From CAZMGY01 sp964565945 [NCBI: uncultured bacterium] (lineage in GTDB: Bacteria > GCA-001730085): a stretch of 64,000 nucleotides of DNA. The position numbers and the translations under genes were made by a program. The notes below the pieces were generated by a model. The model saw nothing but the letters and a program-made list of their open reading frames with translations, was not told the origin of the DNA and made no database searches. This document shows positions 54,546-63,946 of this stretch, piece after piece. The stretch is taken from NCBI GenBank assembly GCA_964565945.1, contig CAZMGY010000026.1, forward strand, positions 1 to 64,000. The letters are read 5' to 3'. How positions within the stretch are numbered: position 1 is the stretch's first letter; each line of letters begins with the position of its first letter.

Positions 54546-56653
54546 TGGCTTTGTTCAAAAAAGAATTGCGGACACTGTTTTGTTCCCCTCTTGCCTATGC
54601 GGTTGCCGCGGCTTTTGCCACTATGAACGGTTATGTTTTTTGGATGCTTTTGAACTTATTGGCTCAACCGATGGGGCAGGTGCAAGCAGAGTTACTTAAC
54701 CTCTATTTTGGAGGAACTTTCTTTTTTTGGTTATCTCTAACAGCTATGGTGCCTTTAATCACCATGCGCCTTATCAGTGAGGAGAAACATAGCGGTTCTA
54801 TTGAGTTGCTCATTACGGTGCCTATCACCGATACACAGATTGTGATGGCTAAGTTTTGGAGTGTCTTGATATTTTATCTTTTCTTGTGGGCTCCAAGCTT
54901 TATTTACACATTGGTTACCATGTCCTTAGGTTCTTTTGATTGGGGTATTTGGTTGTTGTGTTTAGTGGGTGTTGTGTTGGCTGGGGCGATGCTTTTGAGT
55001 TTGGGTTTAATGTGTTCGGCTTTTTTTAGCCATCAATTGTTGGCAGGAGTGATGGCGTTTGGTTTTTTGATGGTCTATTTTTTATTTGGATTTGCTGAGA
55101 TATTCGGAGCTGTTACGCCCTTAAGGACGTTTATGGAGCTCACGTGGCTTCTTTCGATTTTTGAACAGCTGGGGTCGGGTCAATTGAAATCGAAACATGT
55201 GATTTATCTCGTTTCCATGACCTGGTTACATTTGTATGTGGCGGTGCAAGCTTTGAGGAATCTTCCGATGGAGAAGCTAAAGATTAAGCGTATTTTATTA
55301 GCACTTGTGGTGATTGTTCTAATCAATTACCTGGGGTTGTTTTACAATCAATCTTATGACCTAACCCGTGATCACTTGTTTAGTTTGAGTGACAAAACAC
55401 ATAATGTCTTAGAAAGCTTGGATGAAGATGTGGATATAGTGGTCTTTCTGCAGCGTACCAATGTATTGTATGGCAAGGTGAAAGAATTGTTGGAGCGTTA
55501 TCAGGACGAGTCTTCGCTTATTCGGGTAACCTATGTGGATCCCGTGAAAGATCTGGCACAAACCAAAATTTTATCTTCCAAATATGGCGTGGAGTTTCAG
55601 GAAGAAATGATACTTGTGCATCATAAGTATCGGACTAAGTTGGTTCCGCAACGAGATGTCGCCATTTATGATTATTCGACGGTTTACTCAGGCATGCCAC
55701 CTCAGTTAAAGAGCTTTGCCGGTGAGGCGACGATTACGGGAGCGATCCTTAACTTGCAACAAACCAATAAAAATAGAGTTTACTTTTTAACAGGTCATGG
55801 CGAGAAAAGTCTTAATGATTCAGGACCAGAAGGCTTGAGTGAATTGCATACCGTGCTTAAAAAAGATAATCTGGAAATGGCTCCTTTGCACTTGGTGGGC
55901 TTGAAAGACTTGCCCGAAGATCTCAAATGTTTGGTAATTGCGGGACCAAGCCACCGTTTATCGGATGAAGAGTTAGCTTTTCTTAAACAATTTATCGAGG
56001 ATGGAGGGCGTTTGCTCTGCATGATTGATGCCAGTATCGAGAGCAACTTGGTCGAATTTCTTAAGTCCTATGGTATCGATGTTGCCGATAATATTATTCT
56101 TGACCCTCAAAGGAAGCAGGCCAACACCACGATTTTTAATTTGTTCACATGGGAATACGAACCTCATCTCATCACCGAAAAAATGGTGAATATTTACACA
56201 GATTTTCTTTTGGCCCGCTCAGTTTCGGTAGGGAATGCCAATCACTTTCAATTGCAGGTTTTGACGCGTTCGTCGAGTGAATCCTGGGGAGAAGTCGACT
56301 ATCAGGTGATACCGTATGCCTATGAGAAGGGCAAAGATCTTGCGGGACCTCTTTCGGTAGGTGTTGTGGGGGAAGATCCCCACACTAAGGCGAAACTTGT
56401 GGTTTTGGGCGATAGTGATTTTGTGTGCAATCAGTTTATCCCCGTCGGTGGTAACAAATACTTTTTTATGAACACCTTGCATTGGTTGTTGGATCAAGAT
56501 GAGTTGATTAGCATTCCTCCAAAAGATATCGTTTCGATGAGCTTGCCGTTGACACAGCGCCATTTGTATTGGTTCTTTATCTTGTTTGTTGTGTTTATGC
56601 CTTTGACATGGGGTGTGTTAGGGGGTATTGTGTATTTTGTGAGACGAAAGTAA
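54542..56653 (+). CDS. Fused GldF-like permease and GldG-like protein
   Basis: 703 residues. Residues 1-235 are an ABC-2 permease with about six helices (KKELRTLFCSPLAYAVAAAF, LITMRLISEEKHSGSIELLI, then LIFYLFLWAPSFIYTLV). From about 240 a new membrane helix (ILLALVVIVLINYLGLFYN) opens a GldG/IFT52-like periplasmic domain: LFSLSDKTHNVLESL, ITGAILNLQQTNKNRVYFLT GHGE, and LAFLKQFIEDGGRLLCMID. A last helix (FILFVVFMPLTWGVLGGIVY) anchors the C-terminus. Elsewhere these are usually two genes. ATGA overlap with the ATPase; the DUF4340 gene starts at the next base after its stop. Confidence 0.88.
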   Translation: MMALFKKELRTLFCSPLAYAVAAAFATMNGYVFWMLLNLLAQPMGQVQAELLNLYFGGTFFFWLSLTAMVPLITMRLISEEKHSGSIELLITVPITDTQIVMAKFWSVLIFYLFLWAPSFIYTLVTMSLGSFDWGIWLLCLVGVVLAGAMLLSLGLMCSAFFSHQLLAGVMAFGFLMVYFLFGFAEIFGAVTPLRTFMELTWLLSIFEQLGSGQLKSKHVIYLVSMTWLHLYVAVQALRNLPMEKLKIKRILLALVVIVLINYLGLFYNQSYDLTRDHLFSLSDKTHNVLESLDEDVDIVVFLQRTNVLYGKVKELLERYQDESSLIRVTYVDPVKDLAQTKILSSKYGVEFQEEMILVHHKYRTKLVPQRDVAIYDYSTVYSGMPPQLKSFAGEATITGAILNLQQTNKNRVYFLTGHGEKSLNDSGPEGLSELHTVLKKDNLEMAPLHLVGLKDLPEDLKCLVIAGPSHRLSDEELAFLKQFIEDGGRLLCMIDASIESNLVEFLKSYGIDVADNIILDPQRKQANTTIFNLFTWEYEPHLITEKMVNIYTDFLLARSVSVGNANHFQLQVLTRSSSESWGEVDYQVIPYAYEKGKDLAGPLSVGVVGEDPHTKAKLVVLGDSDFVCNQFIPVGGNKYFFMNTLHWLLDQDELISIPPKDIVSMSLPLTQRHLYWFFILFVVFMPLTWGVLGGIVYFVRRK

Positions 56654-57991
56654 GTGATTAAACAAATATCCTCCCAGAAGCTTTTGCTCGTTTGTATTGG
56701 AGTGCTTGCAGTATGGGTTGGATTGGTTCATCAAACATCGTCCCGCCGTGTGACCGATCTTCCTAATCAAATTCTTAAGATTAATTCCGATAATATCCTG
56801 CGCTTCGAAATCGATGCTTTTGCAGGAAAGTATGTTGTGGCCAGGGAACCTGGGCAAGACTGGGCTTTGGTTGCCCCCTATAAGGCTGTGATTGAACAAA
56901 AGTTTTTCAACGTTTTGGCGCTTGTATTTAACCCTCTAGTGGTTGAGCGGATCGTGGAAGATGAGCCCAGTGCTAAGGATTTAAAAACCTATGGCTTAGA
57001 CCAAGCTCTATTGTCGATGGACATTGTGACTCAGAGTGATCGCTGGACCATGTTGGTCGGGAGATTGGCGCTCACAGGCGATGTCTATTATGTCAAATTT
57101 AAGCATTTGCCTCAGATTTTTCTGGTATCCCTAAACGTGGTCTTAGATATCTTTCGTGAGGCGCCTCGCTTGCAGATAACTAAGCTTTTCCCTAAGGAGA
57201 TGGAGGGCGTGGAGTTGCTGCGTTGGGTGAATGAGGATCACGAAATTTTTGAAATCGAGAAGGCCGAAGAAGGGTGGTGCCTTAAGCAACCCTTTGATTA
57301 TGCTCTTGATGTCGACAAAATTCAGCAGTTGCTCACCGATTTGGGGCACCTTGAATTTAGACCCGAATTGTTTGAAACGGATGTGGATTTTTCATCACCG
57401 CATCTGAGAATCGAATTTAAAATAGAAGGGGAGACGACTCTTAAGACCATTGTGTTGGCTAAACTTGAGCCGCAACATGAAGCTTATCCGATTCGGGTGC
57501 CTACTTCCGATAAAGTTCACTTGTTTAGCCAGTCTTTTGTAGAGGAATTTCTTTTTGATCCCTATCCGTTGATGAGTACACAGGTCTATCCTTTTATTAA
57601 TGGTGATATCGAGCACTTAGAGGTGCGATCCTTAGGAGAACTTCGTTGGAAGGCCCAGCAAAATAAAGAATTTTTTTGGGAGCTATGGCAGGACGAGGAA
57701 GTACGATTTTTTCCGAACCATAGGTTTTATTTGTTTCTAACCATACTGGAAAATGATATGGCTGTGCGCCATGTTAGGCGGGAGGAGGAACTTTTCGAAG
57801 GGGAACCAACCTTACAAATCAAAGTGACTCTACGCAATCAGCACGAATATGTTTATACCTATTATCACCGCCATCAGCAATGGTTTTTGCGTTTGAACGG
57901 CGACATTTTGGAAATGAACAATAATGGCTTTGAACATTCGTTAGCAACTTTAGATGATCTAAAAGGGAGCGATCCTAATGCTCCATCCTGA
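56654..57991 (+). CDS. DUF4340-family membrane-anchored protein
   Basis: 445 residues. One N-terminal membrane helix (LLLVCIGVLAVWVGLV), then a periplasmic region with repeated DUF4340 patterns: LRFEIDAFAGKYVVAREPGQDWALVAP, KTYGLD, and later HLEVRSLGELRWKAQQNKEFFWELW. DUF4340 proteins nearly always sit beside GldF/GldG-like genes, as here, and probably form part of the same envelope complex. GTG start adjacent to the previous stop; its end overlaps the phosphatase gene by 14 bases. Confidence 0.85.
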   Translation: MIKQISSQKLLLVCIGVLAVWVGLVHQTSSRRVTDLPNQILKINSDNILRFEIDAFAGKYVVAREPGQDWALVAPYKAVIEQKFFNVLALVFNPLVVERIVEDEPSAKDLKTYGLDQALLSMDIVTQSDRWTMLVGRLALTGDVYYVKFKHLPQIFLVSLNVVLDIFREAPRLQITKLFPKEMEGVELLRWVNEDHEIFEIEKAEEGWCLKQPFDYALDVDKIQQLLTDLGHLEFRPELFETDVDFSSPHLRIEFKIEGETTLKTIVLAKLEPQHEAYPIRVPTSDKVHLFSQSFVEEFLFDPYPLMSTQVYPFINGDIEHLEVRSLGELRWKAQQNKEFFWELWQDEEVRFFPNHRFYLFLTILENDMAVRHVRREEELFEGEPTLQIKVTLRNQHEYVYTYYHRHQQWFLRLNGDILEMNNNGFEHSLATLDDLKGSDPNAPS

Positions 57992-58757
57992 TGCCGTATC
58001 GATTCAAATTTTTGGCGATACCGATCATGGCTGTGTGCGCGAGCAGAACGAAGATGCCTTTTTTATTCATGGAAGCTTGCCTCTGGCCTGCGTGTGTGAT
58101 GGAATGGGAGGGCACAATGGCGGAGCCGAAGCCAGTGCCATTGTGGTTGACGTATTTAAAACATATGATATACTTGAATCGTCTTGGAAAGACGATTTTG
58201 GTTCTTATCAAACCAATGTTGCCATGTGTCAAGACGAGAATAATCTTGTTAATTTGGCTCACTGGGCAAACGAACAGGTGCATGAACGGAGTTTTCAGGA
58301 TGCTGCGCTTACTGGTATGGGCTCAACTTTGGTCGCTCTTTATGTGCGACGGAATAAGGATGTGTGTGTGATAAATGTTGGAGATAGTCGAGCTTATTAC
58401 ATTCAAGATAAAATCATTCGCCAGATGACCAATGATCATTCTCTGATTGAAGAACGAAGACAAAGTGGTCATATGAGTGAAGAATTGTTAGCCCAACAAG
58501 ACATTGATCATGTGATCACAAGGGCTATTGGTTCGCAGCCGACAGTGGAGGTTGATTTTTTTAAGGAGCCTATTCACAAAGATTATTACCTTTTATGTTC
58601 CGATGGATTGACATGTATGCTATCTAACAACGAAATTCATGAATGTGTGATGGACTCACGGGATGACGGTCATCAGGCTGTTAGGGAGTTAATACAGAGA
58701 GCTAAAGATCGCGGTGGCACAGATAATGTGACAGCAGTTCTCTTGAAAGTGCAATAA
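57978..58757 (+). CDS. PP2C-family Ser/Thr protein phosphatase
   Basis: 259 residues, metal-dependent phosphatase. Motifs: VREQNEDAFF, CDGMGGHNGG (metal Asp), GMGSTLVALY, NVGDSRAYYI, MTNDHSLIEE, LLCSDGLT and GGTDNVTAVLL. Cytoplasmic, no extra domain. It overlaps the DUF4340 gene, so it may control this ABC/Gld-like system by dephosphorylation; no Ser/Thr kinase gene is nearby, apart from the exported kinase-like protein 31 kb away. Confidence 0.93.
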   Translation: MLHPDAVSIQIFGDTDHGCVREQNEDAFFIHGSLPLACVCDGMGGHNGGAEASAIVVDVFKTYDILESSWKDDFGSYQTNVAMCQDENNLVNLAHWANEQVHERSFQDAALTGMGSTLVALYVRRNKDVCVINVGDSRAYYIQDKIIRQMTNDHSLIEERRQSGHMSEELLAQQDIDHVITRAIGSQPTVEVDFFKEPIHKDYYLLCSDGLTCMLSNNEIHECVMDSRDDGHQAVRELIQRAKDRGGTDNVTAVLLKVQ

Positions 58758-58777
58758 AGTAAGGAGTCAAAAAAAAC

Positions 58778-60100
58778 ATGAATATGTCTTTGCGACGAAA
58801 ATGGGTACTAATTATAGGTGTGATTCTTCTGATGGCTTGGAAAATTACCCCTATTGAAAAAGCTGTAAATCTTGGTCTGGACTTGCAAGGAGGTAGTTAT
58901 CTCACTCTTGAGGTTGATGATTCCAAATTAAGCGAAGAAGAAAAGCGGGACATTGTTGATGTTGCCCTCGAGATTATTCGCAATCGTATTGACGAATTTG
59001 GTGTTTCGGAGCCCGTAATTCAAAAAGGAAGTGGCAAACGAATTATTGTTCAGGTTCCTGGAGTTGGAACCGAAGCAGCCAAACGTATCAAAGATATTAT
59101 TATGCGTCAGGCTCATTTAGAGTTTCGTATGGTGGTTGATAAGGAGAAGAAACGTAAGCGCGCCCTTGAAGGCACGCTGTCACCAGCTGATCAACGCGAT
59201 TTTGAGCTTTTACCGATGGCCGATGGTTCGGGAGAGGCTCTTTTATTGGAAAGAACAGCCTATGTGACTGGGGATATGTTGACCGATGCTACTGTCGCCT
59301 TTGATCAAAGTGGTTTTGGTGGTGTGTCTGTGTCGTTGAACTTTAACAAAAAAGGCGCCCGTCGTTTTGAAAAATTAACTAGTGAGAATGTCAATCGTCG
59401 TTTGGCGATTGTGCTGGATAATAAAATTCAATCAGCGCCAGTGATTCAGCAAAAAATTGGTGGAGGACGTGCCCAAATCACAGGAAGCTTTAATGTGGAT
59501 GAAGCCAAGGATTTGGCGATCGCCTTGCGTGCGGGTGCTTTGCCTGCGCCGATCAACGTATTGCAAGAAAGCACTGTTGGGCCATCGTTAGGAGCGGATT
59601 CGATTCGCAAAGGTGTCAAATCAGCTTTGTGGGGCTTTTTATTGGTGATTGTGTTTATGCTCATCTACTATCAAGTGGCTGGCCTGATTGCCAATGTGGC
59701 TTTATGTTTGAACCTTTTGTTGGTGGTCGGTGCGTTGTCTTTTTTTGATGCGACTCTAACGCTACCGGGTATTGCGGGTATTATTTTGACGATTGGTATG
59801 GCGGTGGATGCCAATGTTTTGATTTTCGAGCGCATTCGCGAGGAGCTACGTCAATCGAAAACAATCAAAGCTGCACTTAATTTTGGTTTCGATAAAGCCT
59901 TTGTAACAATCATGGATGCCAATCTAACGACCTTGATCACAGCTTTAATCCTATTTAAATTTGGAACAGGTCCCATTCGTGGTTTTGCGGTGACACTCTC
60001 GGTGGGAATCTTGTCGAGTATGTTTACATCCCTGTTTGTGTCGCGGGCTATTTTCGAATTGGTGTATCGTAAAAAAAGTATTAAAACTTTAAGCATTTAA
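58778..60100 (+). CDS. secD: Protein translocase subunit SecD
   Basis: Uses the proton gradient to help pull proteins through SecYEG. 440 residues, the shorter form common outside Enterobacteria. N-terminal helix, LGLDLQGGSYLTLEV, periplasmic P1 domain (IRNRIDEFGVSEPVIQK), then FNKKGARRFEKLT and the membrane block with GMAVDANVLIFERIREEL. AAGGAG lies 11 bases before the ATG. No yajC precedes it. Co-transcribed with secF (28 bases). Confidence 0.97.
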   Translation: MNMSLRRKWVLIIGVILLMAWKITPIEKAVNLGLDLQGGSYLTLEVDDSKLSEEEKRDIVDVALEIIRNRIDEFGVSEPVIQKGSGKRIIVQVPGVGTEAAKRIKDIIMRQAHLEFRMVVDKEKKRKRALEGTLSPADQRDFELLPMADGSGEALLLERTAYVTGDMLTDATVAFDQSGFGGVSVSLNFNKKGARRFEKLTSENVNRRLAIVLDNKIQSAPVIQQKIGGGRAQITGSFNVDEAKDLAIALRAGALPAPINVLQESTVGPSLGADSIRKGVKSALWGFLLVIVFMLIYYQVAGLIANVALCLNLLLVVGALSFFDATLTLPGIAGIILTIGMAVDANVLIFERIREELRQSKTIKAALNFGFDKAFVTIMDANLTTLITALILFKFGTGPIRGFAVTLSVGILSSMFTSLFVSRAIFELVYRKKSIKTLSI

Positions 60101-60128
60101 TGATTGATCAGGGATTGGAGATTTGGGT

Positions 60129-61013
60129 ATGAAGCTGGTGAGTGAAAACGTTAACATAAATTTTGTAAGCAAAATGAAAGTGGGAATTGTGCTGTCGGGC
60201 ATTATTTTAGCGATTGGGATGCTGGTCTTTATTTCTCGAGGTGAGCGCAATTTTGGTATCGACTTCACTGGGGGTATGATGCAACAGGTTCATTTTAATA
60301 AACCCACCTCGGCAGATCAGTTGAGAACAGCCTTTAATCGTTTGAATTACGACGATGTGTCGTTGCAAGAAGTGCATGAGGGAGATAAATCTATTTTTAT
60401 TGTTCGCTCTTCGGTGGAACACGGCAAAGATGTGAGAACATCGATGGAAAGGTTGCATGGAGTTGATCAGATGGAGGTGATGCGCGAAGAAATGGTGGGA
60501 CCCGCCGTTGGAAAAGATTTGCGTCGGCAAGGCTTTTTGGCCATTCTTTTTGCTTTGCTGGGTATTTTGATTTATGTGTCGTTTCGTTTTGAGTTCAAGT
60601 ATGCGGTGGGTGCAATTGGGGCACTTTTTCACGATATTGTGATCACGGTGGGCGTTTTGTCTTTGTGCCAAGTTGAAGTATCCTTGCAGATTTTGGCCGC
60701 CTTGCTAACCATTGTGGGTTATTCTCTTAACGATACAATTGTGGTGTTTGATCGTATTCGGGAGACACTCAAACTGAATCGAAAAAAAGAAAGTTTTGAA
60801 AATGTGATTAATCAAAGTATCAATCAGACGCTTAGCCGTACTTTGCTCACATCGATCACAACCTTCATTGTGGTTTTTATGCTGTTTCTTTTTGGAGGCG
60901 AAGTGATTCGTGACTTTGCTTTGGCCTTGATGATTGGCGTGATTGTGGGAACTTATTCTTCGGTGTTTGTGGCCACTTCTAGTTTGCGTTACTGGGAACC
61001 TGCAACTAATTGA
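60129..61013 (+). CDS. secF: Protein translocase subunit SecF
   Basis: 294 residues. Partner of SecD. FGIDFTGGMMQQVHF, the periplasmic loop, then VGYSLNDTIVVFDRIRETL in the membrane block with the conserved Asp. ATG at 60129 follows GGAG by nine bases; a TTG six bases earlier is in frame. Its TGA overlaps the recJ TTG start. Confidence 0.97.
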   Translation: MKLVSENVNINFVSKMKVGIVLSGIILAIGMLVFISRGERNFGIDFTGGMMQQVHFNKPTSADQLRTAFNRLNYDDVSLQEVHEGDKSIFIVRSSVEHGKDVRTSMERLHGVDQMEVMREEMVGPAVGKDLRRQGFLAILFALLGILIYVSFRFEFKYAVGAIGALFHDIVITVGVLSLCQVEVSLQILAALLTIVGYSLNDTIVVFDRIRETLKLNRKKESFENVINQSINQTLSRTLLTSITTFIVVFMLFLFGGEVIRDFALALMIGVIVGTYSSVFVATSSLRYWEPATN

Positions 61014-62737
61014 GCTTAGTCACAGCGCGGATTCACGATGTTCGGTGGCTTTGGCCCCTGCTTAGCGAGCATGATCGATGTTTGATCGAAAAGCTGAGTC
61101 AGTCCTTGAATTGTTCTCAAACTGTTGCCTCGTTACTTTGGCAACGGGGGCATCGTAGCGAGGCTCAAGCGCTAAGTTTTTTAAATCCTCAAAGCTCAGC
61201 CTTGCATGATCCGTATCTTTTGGCTGATATGCAGCAGGCGGTGGCGCGTATCCGTGTAGCCTTGGTTAAGCAAGAAGGTATTTTGATTCATGGAGATTAC
61301 GATGTCGATGGTGTGACCTCGGCGTCTTTGTTATACCTGGGTCTTAAAGCCTTAGGTTTTCAAAATCTTGACTTTTTTTTGCCAAACCGCTTAGTTGATG
61401 GTTATGGAGTGAGTGAGGTTGCTTTAAACAAAGCGAAAAATGAAGGTTACAGTTTAGTTATCACCTCCGATTGTGGAATTACGGCGATTGAAACCGTCGA
61501 GAAAGCCAATCAATTGGGGCTAGACGTGATTGTGACCGATCACCATGAGCCCAAAGAAAGCTTGCCTCCTGCGCTGGCTGTGATTAATCCAAAACGTAAG
61601 GACTGTCTGTATCCATTCAAAGAATTAGCAGGGGTCGGTGTAGCCTTTAAATTGCTGCAAGCTTTAGGCGTGAGCGATGATTTTTGGGATTTGGTGGCTT
61701 TAGGAACGGTGGCCGATGTGGTGCCTTTGCTTGATGAAAACCGTATTTTTGTGCATCAAGGGCTTTCTAAGTTAGCCCAAACGTCTAAGGTTGGTTTGCA
61801 GGCCTTGCTTGATGTCTGTGGTCTTAAAGATAAAGAAATTAGCAGTGGGCACATTGCTTTTCAAATGGCGCCGCGCATCAATGCGATTGGTCGCTTAGGT
61901 GATCCCTCGGATGGTTTGCGTATGCTAATTAGGCAGGATGAATCGTTTGCCTACAGTGTTGCTCAAAAGCTGGATGATGATAATCAGGAACGTAAAGTAA
62001 TCGAAAAAAGGATTCTCGACGAAGCTCATGAGATAATTCGCTCTCATGAGCGTATCAACAAAGACAAAGTCTTGGTTGTGTATGGCCCTGATTGGCATCA
62101 AGGTGTGATTGGCATTGTGGCTTCTCGCTTGGTCGAAGCATATTATAAGCCTGTTTTGATGATTGCGGCACCGGAGGAGGGGATTTGTAAAGCTTCGTGT
62201 CGAAGCATTCCTAATTTTCACCTTTTGTTAGGTTTGGACGCTTGTGCCTCGCTTTTGGAAGCCTATGGTGGGCATGCCTATGCAGCAGGTTTTTCGATTC
62301 GAGAAAATCAGATCGATGCTTTGCAGGAGATGATTAACCGTTATGCCAATCAAGTCTTAAGTGAGGAACAGATGTGTCGAGAAATTTCGATTGATGCCGA
62401 GGTGTCGTTTGAAGATCTATCGCTTGAGTTATACCACGACCTTCAGCATTTGGCTCCATTTGGTGCTGGTCACGTGACTCCTATTTTTGGAACGCGTGGG
62501 GTACATCTTGTGAGCCGTCCATACCTTGTCGGGGGATCTCATTTGCGGTTACAGGTTGGTGTTGGAAGGGGGCGTTCACTTACTGTTATGGCGTTTCAAA
62601 TGGGGGATCAATTCGACGATCTGTATGCTACTTTTAGTGCCAAAACGGCTCTCGATATTGTCTGTCAGATACATCTCAATACTTGGCAAGGGCAGACATC
62701 TTTGCAGCTGCATCTTAAAGCTTGGGCAAAGCACTAA
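61010..62737 (+). CDS. recJ: Single-stranded-DNA exonuclease RecJ
   Basis: 5'-3' exonuclease in recombination and mismatch repair. 575 residues, usual length. DHH phosphoesterase motifs: ILIHGDYDVDGVTSASLL, ITSDCGI, VTDHHEP and ALGTVADVVPL; DHHA1 domain with GGHAYAAGFSI; C-terminal OB fold. TTG start overlaps the secF stop. It converges on the broken minus-strand gene 99 bases later. Confidence 0.96.
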   Translation: MSLVTARIHDVRWLWPLLSEHDRCLIEKLSQSLNCSQTVASLLWQRGHRSEAQALSFLNPQSSALHDPYLLADMQQAVARIRVALVKQEGILIHGDYDVDGVTSASLLYLGLKALGFQNLDFFLPNRLVDGYGVSEVALNKAKNEGYSLVITSDCGITAIETVEKANQLGLDVIVTDHHEPKESLPPALAVINPKRKDCLYPFKELAGVGVAFKLLQALGVSDDFWDLVALGTVADVVPLLDENRIFVHQGLSKLAQTSKVGLQALLDVCGLKDKEISSGHIAFQMAPRINAIGRLGDPSDGLRMLIRQDESFAYSVAQKLDDDNQERKVIEKRILDEAHEIIRSHERINKDKVLVVYGPDWHQGVIGIVASRLVEAYYKPVLMIAAPEEGICKASCRSIPNFHLLLGLDACASLLEAYGGHAYAAGFSIRENQIDALQEMINRYANQVLSEEQMCREISIDAEVSFEDLSLELYHDLQHLAPFGAGHVTPIFGTRGVHLVSRPYLVGGSHLRLQVGVGRGRSLTVMAFQMGDQFDDLYATFSAKTALDIVCQIHLNTWQGQTSLQLHLKAWAKH

Positions 62738-62836
62738 ATTACCACGTCGTTTTTTGCAAAGACTCCTTTCAATGATAAGTTTAAGCAAGACGTCATTAAC
62801 AAGTATAAAAATGGAGATGATGTATTGTTAGTTGAT

Positions 62837-63762
62837 TTATGCGTTGTAAGCAACTTGAATCATTGATAAAAGATTCTTGTTGAGATCATCGACCTTTAAC
62901 AGGTTGTCGCTAGCTTTATCTGCAGCTGCTAAAGCATCATAGAGAGTTTCTCGAAGAGGATCAAATTTAAAATTTTGGATGAGAGCGGTATTTTTGTGGA
63001 CCCATTGCAAGACTTGTAAGTAGCTCTTAGAGATTGCATGATACTCCTCTTTGATTAATCCCTCCTCTATTAATCTTTGTAGAGCATCTAGGATTTCCTC
63101 CAAAGCTTTAGGATTATGACGCGCTGCCATAAGTAAGGCGTTGGCTTGCACCTCTGCATAATATCCCGAAACCATGTCGATTCCTGCGCTTGGGTCTGGC
63201 GCGTATTGGCCAAGCTTCGCCATATAAAGAGCGACAAGGCCTTCGTATCGTACACCTCGAAGATTTTTAGATAAGCGATACGTGGCTCCAGAGTCATAGT
63301 AGCCCGATCAATTTGAGGTGTAATCCTGATAGCGTTACCAATCTTTTCAGTTTTGTGAGTTGCAATAAAGGGTATCTCTGGCGAGATGATGAACTGAGTA
63401 GGTACAATTTCGACTGTTACTTTATCAAGTTGAAGTTCTGTACGCACTAGATCAATACCAGTATCATTGTACCTAGTATCAATAGTCCCAGCTTTCCGTA
63501 TATTGCGCGCCTTCTCTTTTGTAGAGTCGCCTGAAAAACCCTCCCAATAAGCTTCTATAGCCTTTGCCGTGGCTTTAGGAAAACTGGTTTGTCTAGCAGA
63601 TACTTCCTGCTGACTTACATTTTTGAAATTTTCCTCTGCTTGTCGAAAGGGCACATCAACACCTTGAGTTTTTGGAGCCAAACTAAAAAGCACTTGGTTT
63701 TGGGTGAAAACGAGCACGCCAGCTAGACCTAAAAATTTTAAGGTTTGAGTTACGTGTTTCAC
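62837..63762 (-). pseudogene. Frameshifted secreted-protein gene (LAP-type N-terminus)
   Basis: Read as one gene it would code for about 308 residues. The first part has a signal peptide and mature end SLAPKTQGV; the second begins in another frame with YMAKLGQYAPDP and ends at 62837. The frames join cleanly if one base is added in the five-T run at 63264-63268 (A5 on the coding strand), giving LKNLRGVRYEGLVALYMAKL. The GTG at 63762 has AAAGGAG nine bases before it. The downstream part is Ala-rich and helical. It may be a true pseudogene, a sequencing error or a -1 slippage site. No family recognised. Confidence 0.7.
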
Positions 63763-63847
63763 TGTAATTGTCTCCTTTGATTGATATTGATAATATTAAT
63801 TTGGTTGTCGAAATTCTCATACCCCATACGATATAAAATCAATCAAC

Positions 63848-63858
63848 GGGGGGGGGGG
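63848..63858. repeat. Poly-G tract (G11)
   Basis: Eleven consecutive G about 86 bases upstream of the minus-strand gene start; on that gene's strand it is a C tract. Together with the G10 tract at 26694 it is one of only two such runs noticed. The rest of 63763-64000 holds no gene. Confidence 0.7.
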
Positions 63859-63916
63859 CATCCAAAAATAGAAAACAAAAAATCACAGAAATCCCAACTG
63901 CTATTATGGTTTCAAC

Positions 63917-63946
63917 AAAAAAACCTTTTCACCCAATGGGTGAAAA
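63917..63946 (-). terminator. Intrinsic terminator of a leftward gene beyond the window
   Basis: TTTTCACCCA and TGGGTGAAAA form a ten-pair stem around one base. On the minus strand the hairpin is followed by GGTTTTTTT. It would end a minus-strand transcript coming from right of the window. Confidence 0.65.

Noticed and set aside
57978-58757. Toxin-antitoxin or defence island near the phosphatase
   Set aside because: Neighbours are envelope ABC and Sec genes; nothing defence-related was seen.
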